Below, piece by piece: positions 41,453-52,412 of a stretch of DNA of 64,000 nucleotides; the first letter of the stretch is position 1, and every line of letters starts with the position of its first letter. The notes under the pieces were generated by a model. It was given only the letters and a program-made list of their open reading frames with translations, searched no databases and was not told the origin of the DNA. Where the stretch lies: positions 1,315,001 through 1,379,000 of the forward strand of contig CANJKZ010001023.1 of assembly GCA_947471745.1 (NCBI GenBank). The letters are read 5' to 3'. Position numbers and translations under genes: made by a program. The stretch is from Closterium sp. Naga37s-1 (lineage: Eukaryota > Streptophyta > Zygnematophyceae > Desmidiales > Closteriaceae).

Positions 41453-44400
41453 TCACCCGGCTCCCTGACTCCCTTCGCGTAGTCAGGGACCACTTCCTCT
41501 CCGTTTGCCCCACCACTCTCACCGTTGACCTCCTCGAGAAGTCCCTCCTAGCAGCAGAGAAGAGCATAGTCGCTGTAGGAGCCTCTCGTGGTGACCCTCG
41601 CACCCCCATCTTTGAGGGGTGTTCCCCCTCCCCCCTTTTGCCCTCTGTTGCCTCTGCTGCTGCGGCCGACCTCGTTGGGCTTGAGTCGGTCGGTGCGGCG
41701 TCTACCCCTAGCGGGAGACGTCGCCCTGGCAAGGGCAAGGGGGGCAGGGGCACTGGAGGAGCTAGCGGGGGCGGTGGAGGTAGCGGTGGAGGCGGTGGAG
41801 GGGGTGGGGGTGGTGGTGGGAGTGGTGGCGGGGGCGGAGGTGTCGGTGGCGGCAGTGGAGGCGGAGGCGGCAGTGGCGGTGGCGGTGGGAGCGGAGGTGG
41901 CGGCGGTGGAGGAGGAGGCGGCGGAGGAGGTGGAGCTGGTCGGGGTGGCGCTGCGCAGAGGGGCGGCTCCGGTGGTGGTCAGCGCCAGCAGCAGCAGCAG
42001 CAGCAGCAGCGCACTCGTGACATCCCCTCCCCTCAGCAGCTCCGTGAGTGGTACACTGCACGCCAGAGGGGTGGGGGTACTGGCCCGTGCACCTACGTCC
42101 TACGCACCGGCGACCGCGCGGGTGAGCAGTGCGGGGGTGCGCACTCCACCCAGCGCTGCTTTGGCCGCCTGACGGACGCTTGGCGTCACCAGTTCCCTGA
42201 GGCCACTGAGATCCCCCGCTGGGGTGAGCTGTCTAGGGCGGGTGTAGCTGTCTTTGACCTTGACTTTGATGCTATTCTTGCTGCCATGTATACTGTGACT
42301 ATTAGTGATGAGGGTGACTGTTACCGGTGTTTTCCGCCCGACCCGGGCATTGAGACTGCTGCTCTAGGTACTGGTGAGGCTGCTGCTCTAGGTGCTAGCG
42401 AGACTGCTGCTCTAGGTGCGTCTGCTCCCTCAGGTGCTGGTGAGTCTGCTCTCTCAGGTTCTGCGTCGGCTTCGGCCTCCCACACCTTCACCCTTGACTC
42501 GGGGGCTTCTCGCTCCTTCTTTCGAGACCGCACCACACTCACGCCGCTTGACCGGCCAGTTGCAGTCTCTCTGGCAGACCCCTCTGGGGGTCCTGTCCTT
42601 GCTCACTTCTCCACTGTCCTCCCGTGTCCGGCGGCCCCCTCTGGCACCCTGTCTGGTCTTTACCTTCCCTCGTTCTCTACGAACTTGGTGAGTGGTGCTG
42701 ACCTACAGGATGCGGGGGTTCACCAGTTCACTCCTGCGAGTCAACGGGTGACCCACTGCACGGACGCTCGGACAGGCCGACACCTGGCCACGTTTACCCG
42801 TCGGCCGGGGTCGAGCCTGTACACCCTGACCACTGCGTCTCCTCCAGTCACTGCGTCTGGTCAGGTAGCTGCGTCTGGTCAGGTGTTTGCTGCAGCGTCC
42901 AGGTCTGGTCCTGAGTCTGCCCCCTGTTCGTGTCGCCTCCTGTCTCACGAGACTCTCCTCTGGCACCACCGCCTTGGTCACCCCTCCCTGTTTCGTCTCC
43001 GAGGCATGGCCTCCCGTGTCCTTGTCTCTGGTCTTCCCCGGTCCCTCCCTCCCCTTCCTCCGGGGCCTGGCCCTACCTGCGTCCCCTGTGTCGAGGGGCG
43101 GCAGCGGGCTTCCCCTCACTCCTCCCAGTTTCCTCCGACAGAGGCCCCGCTGCAGACGCTTCACATGGACGTGTGGGGCCCGGCCCGCGTCCGTGGACAG
43201 GGTCACGAGCGCTACTTCCTGCTGGTGGTTGACGACTACTCGCGTTACACCACAGTCTTCCCCTTGCGCAGCAAGGGTGATGTCACTGAGGTGTTGATCG
43301 ACTGGATCCGCGCAGCTCGTCTCCAGCTCAGGCGGAGCTTCGGCTCGGACTATCCTGTTCTGCGTCTGCACTCTGACAGAGGCGGAGAGTTCTCCTCTGG
43401 CCTTCTGCGAGCCTACTGTCGTGCACGAGGCATCCGCCAGACCTTCACGCTTCCGGACTCTCCACAGCAAAATGGGATTGCTGAGCGCCGCATTGGCATG
43501 GTCATGGACGTCGTCCGTACGTCCATGATGCATGCGGCTGCCCCCCATTTTCTGTGGCCGTTTGCGGTTCGGTACGCAGCGCACCAGATCAACCTTCAGC
43601 CCCGGGTCTCCATGCCGGAGACCTCCCCAGCTTTACAGTGGACGGGGAAGGTTGGCGATGCGTCTGCGTTCCGTGTCTGGGGATCTCGGGCGTTTGTCCG
43701 CGACTTGTCTGCGGACAAGCTGTCCCCTCGTGCTGCTCCTTGCGTCTTCCTGGGTTTCCCCCCTGACGCCCCCGGGTGGCAGTTCTACCACCCCACCTCT
43801 CGCCGTGTTCTGTCCTCCCAGGACGTCACGTTCGACGAGTCGGTCCCCTACTACCGCCTCTTCCCCTACCGTACTCCGTCCCTCCCCCCGCCACCGCTCT
43901 TCCTTGTACCAGGTCCCCCCCTTGTAGACCCCCTCCCCCCTCAGGGTCCTGCCCCTTCAGGTGTGTCCCAGGTAGACGCTGTTGAGCCTGTGGAGGTCGC
44001 TGGTGACTCTGGTGCTGCTGAGGGTACTGAGCCTGGGAGTGCTGACTCTGGGGGTACTGAGCGTGTGGGTGCTACGCCTGGGGGTGCTGAGCCTGAGGGT
44101 ACTACGACTGGGGGTGCTGAGCCTGGGGGTGCTGAGTCTGGGGGTGCTACGCCTGGGGGTGCTGAGCCTGGGGGTGCTACGCCTGGAGGTGCTGAGCCTG
44201 GGGGTGCGGAGCCTGAGGGAGCTGGGCCTGCTGGTGCTGTGCCTGGCGGTTCTCCGGGTGCTTCTTCTCGCCGGGAGCCACTCTCTCCACAGGAGCTGCG
44301 TGAGTGGTTTGCCCGGCGCTGGAGGCGAGCTGCTGGAGCTGGAGGAGCTGCGGGTACTGGAGTTTCTGTTGCTGCTGAGGGCGCTGGTGCCACGGGTCCC

Positions 44401-46890
44401 GGAGGTGCTCGTACTGGGCGTACTGGAGCTGCTGGACCTGCGGGTACTTCTGGAGCTGGAGCTGCTGCGGGTGTTGGCGCTGAGGCTACTGCTGTCGGTC
44501 CTGGAGGCGGTCCTACTGGGGGTGCTACTGGTGCTGCTGGAGGTACTGGAGCTGGAGGTGCTGCTGGCGCTGGTGCTGCCGCTGGGGGTACTGGTGCTGT
44601 CCCTGCTGTGTATGGAGTCGCCGCGCGGCCTCGGCCGTACTTCGTTCCGCTCCTTCAGCAGGTTCTTGGTCTCCCGCCTTCTACTGGTCCTCCTCCTCCC
44701 TTAGAGTGTCCACAGCCTGTCCCGTCGCAGTTACAGTTACAGCCGGCCTCCCCACTGCCTGCTCCGTCTCCCTACCGTGATCCTACTGGAGGTCTTGCTG
44801 AGCGTCGTGAGCCTGCGTCTCGCCCTGCGTCGCCTGTCCGTACTGCTCGCACTAGTGGTCGCGGTTCGCGTCAGCGTCCTCCTCCTGTCCCTGGCACGCA
44901 CCGGATGTCTCTGCGTCCGTCCACTGCTCCTCTGCGTGCCCCTTTGCCTTCTCCTCCTGAGTCTTCTCTTCCTGCTCTTGCCGACCCGGAGTCGGACTCT
45001 CTTCGTGCTGCCAGTCCTACTGTCACGCGTCTCCTTGCTACTGTTGTCACTGACCCTTCCTTTGAGTCCACTGCTGCGTCTGCCCTAGTTGCTGAGCTCG
45101 TCGACTTTGCTGCTCGCTGTCGCCTAGACTACGTCGCCAGTCTTGTTGCTGAGTCTGAGTCTGTCTGTCCTCCGTCCGTCGGGGGTGAGTGTGCCCTTGG
45201 CACGGACGTCCTTGAGGACAGGCAGGAGGAGTTCCAGTGCTTGGTCGCTGCTTCACCTCATCTCGTGTCCGTACTGCTTACCCCTGAGGGAGACCCGGAT
45301 GCACTTGACATCCCGACTCCGCGCTCTTACGCGGAGGCGATAGAGGGTCCCTACTCCTCTCAGTGGCAGGCAGCTATGGACGCAGAGATGGCTTCCTGGA
45401 AGTCCACAGGCACCTACGTTGACGCTGTTCCCCCTCCTGGGGCGAACATCGTCAGTGGCATGTGGATTTTCAGGGTGAAGCGACCGCTGGGTTCTCCGCC
45501 TGTCTTCAAGGCGCGTTACGTGGCTCGTGGCTTCAGTCAGCGGCAGGGAGTTGACTACTTTCAGACCTTCTCTCCCACCCCGAAGATGACCACTCTTCGG
45601 GTACTGCTGCACGTAGCTGCTCACCGTGACTACGAGTTACACTCTCTTGACTTCAGCACTGCTTTCTTGCAGGGCAGCCTGCACGAGGAGATCTGGCTGC
45701 GTCGCCCTCCTGGTTTCACTGGGTCTTTTCCTCCTGGCACCCAGTGGAGCCTACGGCGGCCAGTCTACGGTCTCCGCCAGGCACCGCGTGAGTGGCACGA
45801 CACACTGAGGACTACACTTGCGGCTCTTGGGTTTGCTCCCTCTGCTGCTGACCCGTCGCTGTTTCTGCGCACCGACACTTCTTTGCCGCCGTTCTACATC
45901 CTCGTGTACGTCGACGACTTGGTCTTTGCCACAGCTGACACTGCTGGACTCGCCCACGTGAAGTCCGAGCTGCAGAAGAGACACACGTGCACAGACCTGG
46001 GTGAACTGCGCAGCTACCTTGGCCTGCAGATCACTCGGGACAGAGCACGCCGCACCATTACCCTGACTCAGTCACACATGATGCAGCAGGTCCTTCAGCG
46101 CTTCGGCTTCACGTACTCCTCGCCTCAGGCCACTCCTCTGCCTACTCGCCACTCGCTCTCAGCTCTGCCTTCGGATGAGTCCGTAGAGTCGAGTGGCCCG
46201 TACCCAGAGCTTGTTGGCTGCCTCATGTACCTGATGACCTGCACTCGACCTGACCTTGCATACCCTCTTAGCATTCTCGCACGCTATGTTGCTCCTGGGA
46301 GACACAGACCGGAGCACATGGCTGCAGCGAAGAGGGTGTTGCGCTACTTGTGCAGTACGTCGGGCATGAGGCTTGTGCTTGGAGGGCAGAGTCCAGTGGT
46401 CCTTACTGGGCACGCAGACGCTTCTTGGGCTGACGACCAGGCTACGCAGCGGTCGTCACAGGGTTACACCTTCAGCCTTGGTTCCGGCTCTGTTTCGTGG
46501 CGGGCTACTCGCTCGTCTTCTGTTCTCGGCTCCAGTTGTGAGGCTGAGATCTACGCAGGAGCCATGGCTGCACAGGAGCTTCGCTGGCTCACCTACCTGC
46601 TGACTGACCTCGGAGAGCCGCCTCGTTCTCCTCCAGTGCTGTACGTAGACAACAAGGCCATGCTGGCCTTGTGTCGGGAGCAGCGACTGGAGCACAGAAC
46701 GAAGCACATTGCTCTCCGCTACTTTCTTGCTCGTGAGCTGCAGCAGCGTGGTCAGCTGTGTCTTGCGTACGTGGCCTCTGAGGCCAACACTGCTGATATC
46801 TTCACCAAGGCGCTTGCGCCTTGTGACCATCAGCGCTTCTGTACTCAGCTGGGCCTTGTGCCTACCTTGCCTCACTTGCTCACCTCTTGA
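41428..46890 (+). CDS. Copia A2 Gag-Pol, long intact frame
   Basis: The 1820-residue frame contains: Gag C-terminal half; a Gly-rich GGGGS-like tract (about residues 110-175); a poly-Gln run; the spaced zinc knuckle (CTYVLRTG ... EQCGGAHSTQRC); protease DSGASRSFF near 358; integrase zinc site (HHRLGHPS ... CVPCVEG) near 511-560; integrase D (DVWGPAR, about 580), D (HSDRGGEF, about 648), E (NGIAERR, about 683); a Gly/Ala-rich linker (about 860-1085); RT from about 1311 with YVDD near 1493; and RNase H (GHADASWADD, SSCEAEIYA, YVDNKAM) to the end. No stop occurs. The ATG at 41428 is only the first in frame; translation would start at 40955. Confidence 0.93.
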   Translation: MYITLYYIVTRLPDSLRVVRDHFLSVCPTTLTVDLLEKSLLAAEKSIVAVGASRGDPRTPIFEGCSPSPLLPSVASAAAADLVGLESVGAASTPSGRRRPGKGKGGRGTGGASGGGGGSGGGGGGGGGGGGSGGGGGGVGGGSGGGGGSGGGGGSGGGGGGGGGGGGGGAGRGGAAQRGGSGGGQRQQQQQQQQRTRDIPSPQQLREWYTARQRGGGTGPCTYVLRTGDRAGEQCGGAHSTQRCFGRLTDAWRHQFPEATEIPRWGELSRAGVAVFDLDFDAILAAMYTVTISDEGDCYRCFPPDPGIETAALGTGEAAALGASETAALGASAPSGAGESALSGSASASASHTFTLDSGASRSFFRDRTTLTPLDRPVAVSLADPSGGPVLAHFSTVLPCPAAPSGTLSGLYLPSFSTNLVSGADLQDAGVHQFTPASQRVTHCTDARTGRHLATFTRRPGSSLYTLTTASPPVTASGQVAASGQVFAAASRSGPESAPCSCRLLSHETLLWHHRLGHPSLFRLRGMASRVLVSGLPRSLPPLPPGPGPTCVPCVEGRQRASPHSSQFPPTEAPLQTLHMDVWGPARVRGQGHERYFLLVVDDYSRYTTVFPLRSKGDVTEVLIDWIRAARLQLRRSFGSDYPVLRLHSDRGGEFSSGLLRAYCRARGIRQTFTLPDSPQQNGIAERRIGMVMDVVRTSMMHAAAPHFLWPFAVRYAAHQINLQPRVSMPETSPALQWTGKVGDASAFRVWGSRAFVRDLSADKLSPRAAPCVFLGFPPDAPGWQFYHPTSRRVLSSQDVTFDESVPYYRLFPYRTPSLPPPPLFLVPGPPLVDPLPPQGPAPSGVSQVDAVEPVEVAGDSGAAEGTEPGSADSGGTERVGATPGGAEPEGTTTGGAEPGGAESGGATPGGAEPGGATPGGAEPGGAEPEGAGPAGAVPGGSPGASSRREPLSPQELREWFARRWRRAAGAGGAAGTGVSVAAEGAGATGPGGARTGRTGAAGPAGTSGAGAAAGVGAEATAVGPGGGPTGGATGAAGGTGAGGAAGAGAAAGGTGAVPAVYGVAARPRPYFVPLLQQVLGLPPSTGPPPPLECPQPVPSQLQLQPASPLPAPSPYRDPTGGLAERREPASRPASPVRTARTSGRGSRQRPPPVPGTHRMSLRPSTAPLRAPLPSPPESSLPALADPESDSLRAASPTVTRLLATVVTDPSFESTAASALVAELVDFAARCRLDYVASLVAESESVCPPSVGGECALGTDVLEDRQEEFQCLVAASPHLVSVLLTPEGDPDALDIPTPRSYAEAIEGPYSSQWQAAMDAEMASWKSTGTYVDAVPPPGANIVSGMWIFRVKRPLGSPPVFKARYVARGFSQRQGVDYFQTFSPTPKMTTLRVLLHVAAHRDYELHSLDFSTAFLQGSLHEEIWLRRPPGFTGSFPPGTQWSLRRPVYGLRQAPREWHDTLRTTLAALGFAPSAADPSLFLRTDTSLPPFYILVYVDDLVFATADTAGLAHVKSELQKRHTCTDLGELRSYLGLQITRDRARRTITLTQSHMMQQVLQRFGFTYSSPQATPLPTRHSLSALPSDESVESSGPYPELVGCLMYLMTCTRPDLAYPLSILARYVAPGRHRPEHMAAAKRVLRYLCSTSGMRLVLGGQSPVVLTGHADASWADDQATQRSSQGYTFSLGSGSVSWRATRSSSVLGSSCEAEIYAGAMAAQELRWLTYLLTDLGEPPRSPPVLYVDNKAMLALCREQRLEHRTKHIALRYFLARELQQRGQLCLAYVASEANTADIFTKALAPCDHQRFCTQLGLVPTLPHLLTS

Positions 46891-47101
46891 CCTTGCTTGT
46901 ACTGTTACATATATATATACCTGCTCTTGCTTGTCTAGTCTTTTTATATATATGTACTCCTGCATGTGAACTGGCCTTGTGGCCTTGAACTTGTGCTCGG
47001 AATGTGTGGTGACTTTGTGATCCGCCCTGAGCTTGCTTTGCTTTGCTTTGCTTGACTGGTCTTGTGACCCCTTGTTCTCCCCCACTTTGCCTATGGGGGT
47101 G

Positions 47102-47230
47102 TGTCAGAACATTATAGCTCATGCATATTGTGTAGGCTATAGTGGGGTAGCCCATAAGGGGTACAACCCAATTAGGGTTAGCACTTGTACCCAATTCATT
47201 CATAGTTCATTCATTCCTTGTTTCTTCTCA
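47102..47230 (+). repeat. 3' LTR of Copia A2 (129 bp)
   Basis: Preceded by purine tract ctatgggggtg as in A1 and followed by gtttt. Confidence 0.95.
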
Positions 47231-50200
47231 GTTTTTACGTAATAGACTCCCTTTGCTGCTGCGAACTGCTGCGAATTTCCTCCTGTGAAGAATGGATCCG
47301 TCTGGTACCCGTGGGTGAATAGGCCTGTCAGTAGCGGGCTTGTCTGGGCGAGTAGTATTGCGTGGATCTGGGCAGTGGGGCGGGTCAGTGCGTCGGCGAT
47401 GTTCGAGGCTCCCTTTTTGTAAGTGACCGTATAGTGAAAATTGGACTCGAGGAAATCGAGCCAGCGAATCTGTCGTGGGTTGAGGTGTGGCTGTGCGCGA
47501 AGGTACTGTAGTGATTTATGGTCTGTCCGTACTGTCACGTCCGCGCCAGTCAAGTAACAGCGCCATACTTCGAACGCGTGCACGATCGCAAGCATTTCGC
47601 GGTCGTGTATCGGGTAATTTTTTTCGGGCGGATGCAGTTTTCGTGACTCGTATGCGATAGGCTGTAGGCCATTGCCGAAATCCTGTAGCAGTACGGCTCC
47701 GATGGCGATATCGCTTGCGTCGGTAACTACTTCGAATGGGTGGTGTGGGTCGGCGATGCGCAGGACGGGCGGGGAACAGATAACATTTTTCAGGGCAGAG
47801 AAGGCAGCATGCTCTTTCTCTCCCCACGTAAAAACGACCCCCTTTCGCAGTAAATCCGTCAGCGGGGCAGTCAACTGTGCCATGTCGGGGACGAACCGAC
47901 GAACATAATTAACGAACCCTAAAAAACTCTGCAGTTCCGTGATGTTCGTCGGGGGACGCCACGCTTTTACCGTATCCAACTTCTTTGGGTCGATTTCAAC
48001 TCCAGCCTCCGAAATAACGTGCCGTAACTGTTCAACCACTTGATTGAGTCGCTCTGTCTGTCCGTCAGTCTGTGGGTGGTATGCTGAGGACATCGCAAGT
48101 TTAGTCCCCAATAATCCCATGAGCTCCTTCCAAAACTTACTGGTGAATTTTGGGTCTCTGTCTGAGATGAGTGTAGCGGGGATGCCGTGGATGGTGATGA
48201 TGCAGTCGAAGAAGAGGCGAGCAGTTGCTTCTGCTGTGGCGGTGGCGTTGGTCGGTAGGAAGTGCCCCATTTTGGAGAACTTATCGATGACTACGAGGAT
48301 GGAATCATGTCCCCGTGAGGTCGAGGGAAGTCCTGTGATGAAGTCGAGACTAACGACGTGCCATGGCTGCTCCGGTACGGGTAGAGGCTGAAGTAACCCT
48401 GCTTTCTTCTGCTTGCTGCTCTTCATCCGCTGGCACGTGTCGCAGGAGGTGACGAACTGCTGCACATCTGCTGCCATCCGGGGCCAGTAGTAATACTTCG
48501 CTATTCCCGCTAACGTCTTGTTGCTCCCGAAATGTCCCGCGTATGGTAGGTCGTGGAACTCCTCCAATAGGATCTGCCGTAGCGGGGCGTAATTCGGTAC
48601 CCAAATCTTTCCTGGACCCTTCCTTACCGCTAGGTCTTTCTCCCACTGTAACAGTTTCTGTTTCTCTGCCGTTGCTATCTCGCCGTCCACGGAGTACCCA
48701 TGTTGGAATAGACCTTTGAGCAGAGGGTTCATCCCGTCGAGTTGGATGCCTGCTACATGACCTGGGCGGCTCAACGCGTCTGCTTTGTTGTGTAGCCCGG
48801 GCTTGTAGATGATGTCGTAGTGGAAGTGGGTCTCCAAGAAATCCACCCACCGTACCTGTCGTCGTGAGAGCGTAGGCTGCGACTTCAGGTATTTGAGGCT
48901 GCAGTGGTCAGTATAGACTGTGGTCTTGGCTCCCTCGAGGTAACACCTCCACGCCTTGAAGGCTACGACTATAGCTAGGGCTTCCTTGTCGTGGATGGGG
49001 TAGTTTAGTTCTGCTCCGTGCAGTTTCTTACTGAGGTAGGCGATAGGCTGTAAACCGTTCCCGTGATCCTGCATCCGTACTGCTCCGACTGCCTGGTCAC
49101 TAGCGTCTGCTTCAACTACGTAGTCCTTCTCGGGGTCTGGTAGGATGAGTACTGGGGCTGTGGTCAGTGCTGTCTGTAGCTGTTCCATGGCTTGCTGATG
49201 CGGAGTATCCCATTTGAAGGGCGTATCCTTTTTCAGTAGGTCGGTCAGTGGCGCTGCAATCTTAGCGTACTGTGGCACGAACCTGTTGTAGTAGTTGGCG
49301 AATCCTAGGAACTGCTGCAACTCCTTCACGTTCTCCGGAACTTTCCACTTCTTGACGGCTTCGATCTTCCGCGGGTCCACGTGTACGCCCTCGGCACTCA
49401 CCATGTGCCCGAGAAACTGCACCTTCTTCAGGGCGAAGTCGCTCTTCGACAGCTTCACGTAGAACTTGTTTTTCCGCAGGATCTCGAACACCTTCCGCAG
49501 ATGATCCACGTGCTCCTTCATGTTCTTGGAGTAGATGAGGATATCGTCCAGGTACACCACTACGCACTCGTCCAGCAGGGGCCGTAGAATATGGTTCATT
49601 TCCGCCTGGAACGTTGCTGGTGCGTTGCAGAGTCCGAACGGCATCACCAAGTATTCGTAGGAGCCGTATCGAGTACGGAACGCCGTCTTGTGGATCGAGT
49701 TGTCCGCCATCTTGATCTGCCAGTAACCCGACCGTAGGTCCAGCTTCGAGAAGACTGTTGCACCACGCAGTTGGTCCAGTAAGTCGTCGATGCGCGGTAT
49801 GGGGTATTTGTTTTTAACTGTCTGTTTGTTCAGTGCGCGGTAGTCGATGCACATCCGTAAGTTGCCGTCTGGTTTTGGAGTGAAGAGAACTGGTGCACCG
49901 TAGGGAGAGGTGGATGGGCGGATCAGTTGTCTGTCCAGTAGATACTCTATCTGTTTCTTCATGTCTGTTAGTTCGGTCGGACTCAGTCGGTATGATGCAC
50001 GTGAGACGGGTTTCGCACCTGGTTCCTCCACGATCTCATGCTCGTGGGTGCGTGCTGGAGGTACGCCTGCAGGTAGGTCGTCGGGCATTATATCTTTGTA
50101 CTGCTCCAAGACCTCCTTCGCTGCTGCAGGGAGCTCGGAACTCGGCTTCTCCTCCTCTGCTGCTGCCATGACCAGTGCTAGGTAACCCGTGTTACTCTCG

Positions 50201-51393
50201 TTCACTGTCTGTTCGAACCGTGCCAGTGTCGTCTCAGGTACGTCCCCTGTATCCGTCCAGCTTCGTAGTGCTATCCGCTTCCCGTTGTTGTAGATGCACA
50301 CCTTGCTGTTGATCCAATCGATCTCGGGGTTGAACCGCTTCAGAAAATCTCGCCCCAAGATAAAATCTAACCCTTTGATGTTGGTGACTGGTACCTTCGG
50401 CTTCCACCTCAACGCACCTATATGCAGCTGCAGTGATGCTTCGCCGTGGATAGGAAGTTTCGTACCGTCTACCATGGTTGCTGAAAACTGGGTCTCCTCC
50501 GCCTTCTCTCCAATTTTCTCCAATGCTCCGCGGTCACACACCGAGTGAGATGCACCGCTGTCCACCAGTGCCTGGAGGCGTCGTCCATTGCATAACACCT
50601 CGAGGAGTAGTGGTTTCTGCTGCGCTGAGTAGCCAAAGAGGGTCTCATTAATAGGATCATAGGGTACATCAAACTTAATACCTTCCCTTTTTCCTATACC
50701 CGACTCAGCACTTTCCAACTTCACCTGGGGGGTGGGAGGATTTTTCCGAGGCTTGTATATTTTCTCCTGAGCCTGGATGCCTCCTCTAAGCCTTGGCAGC
50801 TGTGTAGGCTTCACCTGTGGGCAACGGGGAGCCTTAACACTGTGTTGCGGGGAGAGAATATTAACTCCACGGAACGCACGACCTTTTTCTACGCTCCGTA
50901 GTACTTTGCCCAACTTCTCAGGTACCTGAATGATTTCTAAAGGCTTTTTCTTAGCCTCTAAACCTCCCCTGATTTTTTCAAAGGCTTGAAAACCACGAGA
51001 AGCAATATTCTTCGTTAGAGTATCTTTATAGGATACTTTTAACGAATTCCTACTTTTGTGGGTGTTCGGCTGGAGTTTCCCGGTCGGTGCAGAGTCTTTT
51101 TTCGCGGAGCCTCCATTCGCCTCGGCGATTTCCCCTGATGCCGGCCGGTCATGACGTTTTTGATTCGCGCCATCATTTTCTCCTTTTTTCGCCCGCTCCG
51201 AAATCGCCACGTCGTCGCCTTTTCCTGCTTTTCGGATCTTTACGCGATCGCCAGGTTGATCCGCGGCTACTGGCGATTCCCGTTTTTTTACTTCGGGGGT
51301 GCTCCACTGTTTCCGTCCCGGAGTGCCGCACGTGCTTTCTTCATTTTGTAGCACGACAAAAACTGATGCCCTGCTGCGCCGCAAAATTCGCAT
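47231..51393 (-). CDS. Chimeric Pol: G2 protease-RT-RNase H-integrase fused in frame to G1b RT-end/RNase H
   Basis: One frame runs from 51393 through the A2 junction. The G2 part holds protease VDSGASHSV near residue 280, RT with [10 protein letters not shown] near 615, RNase H ([22 protein letters not shown]), integrase zinc site ([15 protein letters not shown]) and core D (LDFITGLP), D (SDRDPKF), E ([10 protein letters not shown]). At about 48021 it changes, without loss of frame, to G1 sequence: [28 protein letters not shown], then an RNase H with intact TDHKS. The product therefore has two RNase H domains and lacks the G2 integrase C-terminus. G2 expression would need a frameshift from its Gag ORF, which overlaps by about 105 nt. 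Confidence 0.92.
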
Positions 51394-52295
51394 TTTGTCG
51401 GTTGCTGCTTCGCGTTGTATTTGTGGATATCCATCGGTTCGGCGAACGTGGGGGGTGCCGATCGCTCCGTGCCAAATGTACGGTTCGGCGTGAAGCGTCG
51501 TGTTTGGGGTTGACCTCGAGTCAGCGCATCGTATCGCTCGGCAGCACGCACGATGTCCCTGTAGCTGTTGTAATTCGCCGCAATCACCTGCCGCCGAATC
51601 TCCATTTTTAACCCTTCGGTGTACGCCTGGATTTTTTCGCCTTCGGTCAGGTCGGTGATGCGGTTGAACAGTAACTCCATCTGCTGCGTGTACTGTGCTA
51701 CACTACTGTATTGCTTGTGTCGGTGTATCTGCTGCCGCGCCATGTAGGTCGTATTAATTGGTTCGAAACGCTCGATTAAATCTGCCCGAAACTGCTGCCA
51801 CGTTTTCTCCCCGCGGGCTACGTCGGTGTAGTGAATCCATTCGAGAGCCGGTCCACGTAACAGTGTCGCTGCGAGCCGAATCCTTGCTGCATCGTGTTGC
51901 GGGGTCGAACAGCCAATGGCCTCGAAGTAAATTTCGAGGGTGGCCACAAATCGCCGGACGTCGGATCCCTTCGCGCTTGGATCGAACGCCTCAGGGAGCC
52001 TCGGTCGTGCTGCTTCGAGGTTCGGCGACAGTGGTGCCATCGGTCCGTGAAATGTCGGTGTCGCCACTGCTGCTGGAGTTGTCGGTGCTGCAGTCGCTGC
52101 GGTCGCTGCTGCTGCGGTGGCGAACCCTGGTTGGCTTGTCAGAAAAGCCTCGAGTCGACGAAGCGTCGCCTGCGTCTGCTCCATGTCGGTGCGAAGGCTC
52201 GCGATGTCGCTCGTGGTCGCGTAGTTGTCGCCTTGGCCTTCCATGCCTGACATCAACGCGTCCGAAAAACCGAATCGAGGGGGAGCGAAAAACAC
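51288..52295 (-). CDS. G2 Gag
   Basis: The 335-residue frame contains a retrotransposon Gag domain ([50 protein letters not shown]) and a C-terminal zinc knuckle [14 protein letters not shown]. It has no internal stop. The first methionine of the frame is at 52295, about 118 bp inside the LTR; an in-frame ATG reading [16 protein letters not shown] is 15 codons downstream. It overlaps the Pol frame by about 105 nt in a different phase, so Pol would be made by ribosomal frameshifting. Gag packages element RNA; this copy could supply Gag in trans. Confidence 0.88.
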   Translation of the reverse strand: MFFAPPRFGFSDALMSGMEGQGDNYATTSDIASLRTDMEQTQATLRRLEAFLTSQPGFATAAAATAATAAPTTPAAVATPTFHGPMAPLSPNLEAARPRLPEAFDPSAKGSDVRRFVATLEIYFEAIGCSTPQHDAARIRLAATLLRGPALEWIHYTDVARGEKTWQQFRADLIERFEPINTTYMARQQIHRHKQYSSVAQYTQQMELLFNRITDLTEGEKIQAYTEGLKMEIRRQVIAANYNSYRDIVRAAERYDALTRGQPQTRRFTPNRTFGTERSAPPTFAEPMDIHKYNAKQQPTKCEFCGAAGHQFLSCYKMKKARAALRDGNSGAPPK

Positions 52296-52396
52296 GGAAC
52301 CGGTTTTACGTACCCGAAATCGATGTTTAACTGTGTCGCCCCCGCGGTTTTTTGAAGACTGGTTTGTAGCGGTCGAAAGAACTTCGCGTGTAAACG

Positions 52397-52412
52397 GGCT
52401 CTGATTACCAAG
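52397..52412 (-). promoter_or_regulatory. Primer-binding site of G2
   Basis: On the minus strand CTTGGTAATCAGAGCC follows the LTR end, a variant of the initiator-methionine tRNA site similar to that of G1. Confidence 0.75.

Larger units (their letters stand above)
39813..47230 (+). mobile_element. Copia LTR retrotransposon A2, nearly intact, TSD gtttt
   Basis: Two 129-bp LTRs that look identical (39813-39941 and 47102-47230), TGTCAGAAC to TTCTTCTCA, are flanked by gtttt (39808-39812 and 47231-47235). Excision rejoins the G1b frame (GVYYVKT to KTGTDRIW). PBS, GC-rich leader, Gag and a long Pol are present. The only visible break is a frame change in a poly-C run at about 41417-41427. It is a different subfamily from A1/A3 by LTR sequence, but has the same architecture and is the best model of the family. 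Confidence 0.96.

Noticed and set aside
43982..44704. Leu-rich ORF in Copia A2
   Set aside because: Out-of-frame reading of the Gly/Ala linker codons (GGT GCT), so not a membrane protein.
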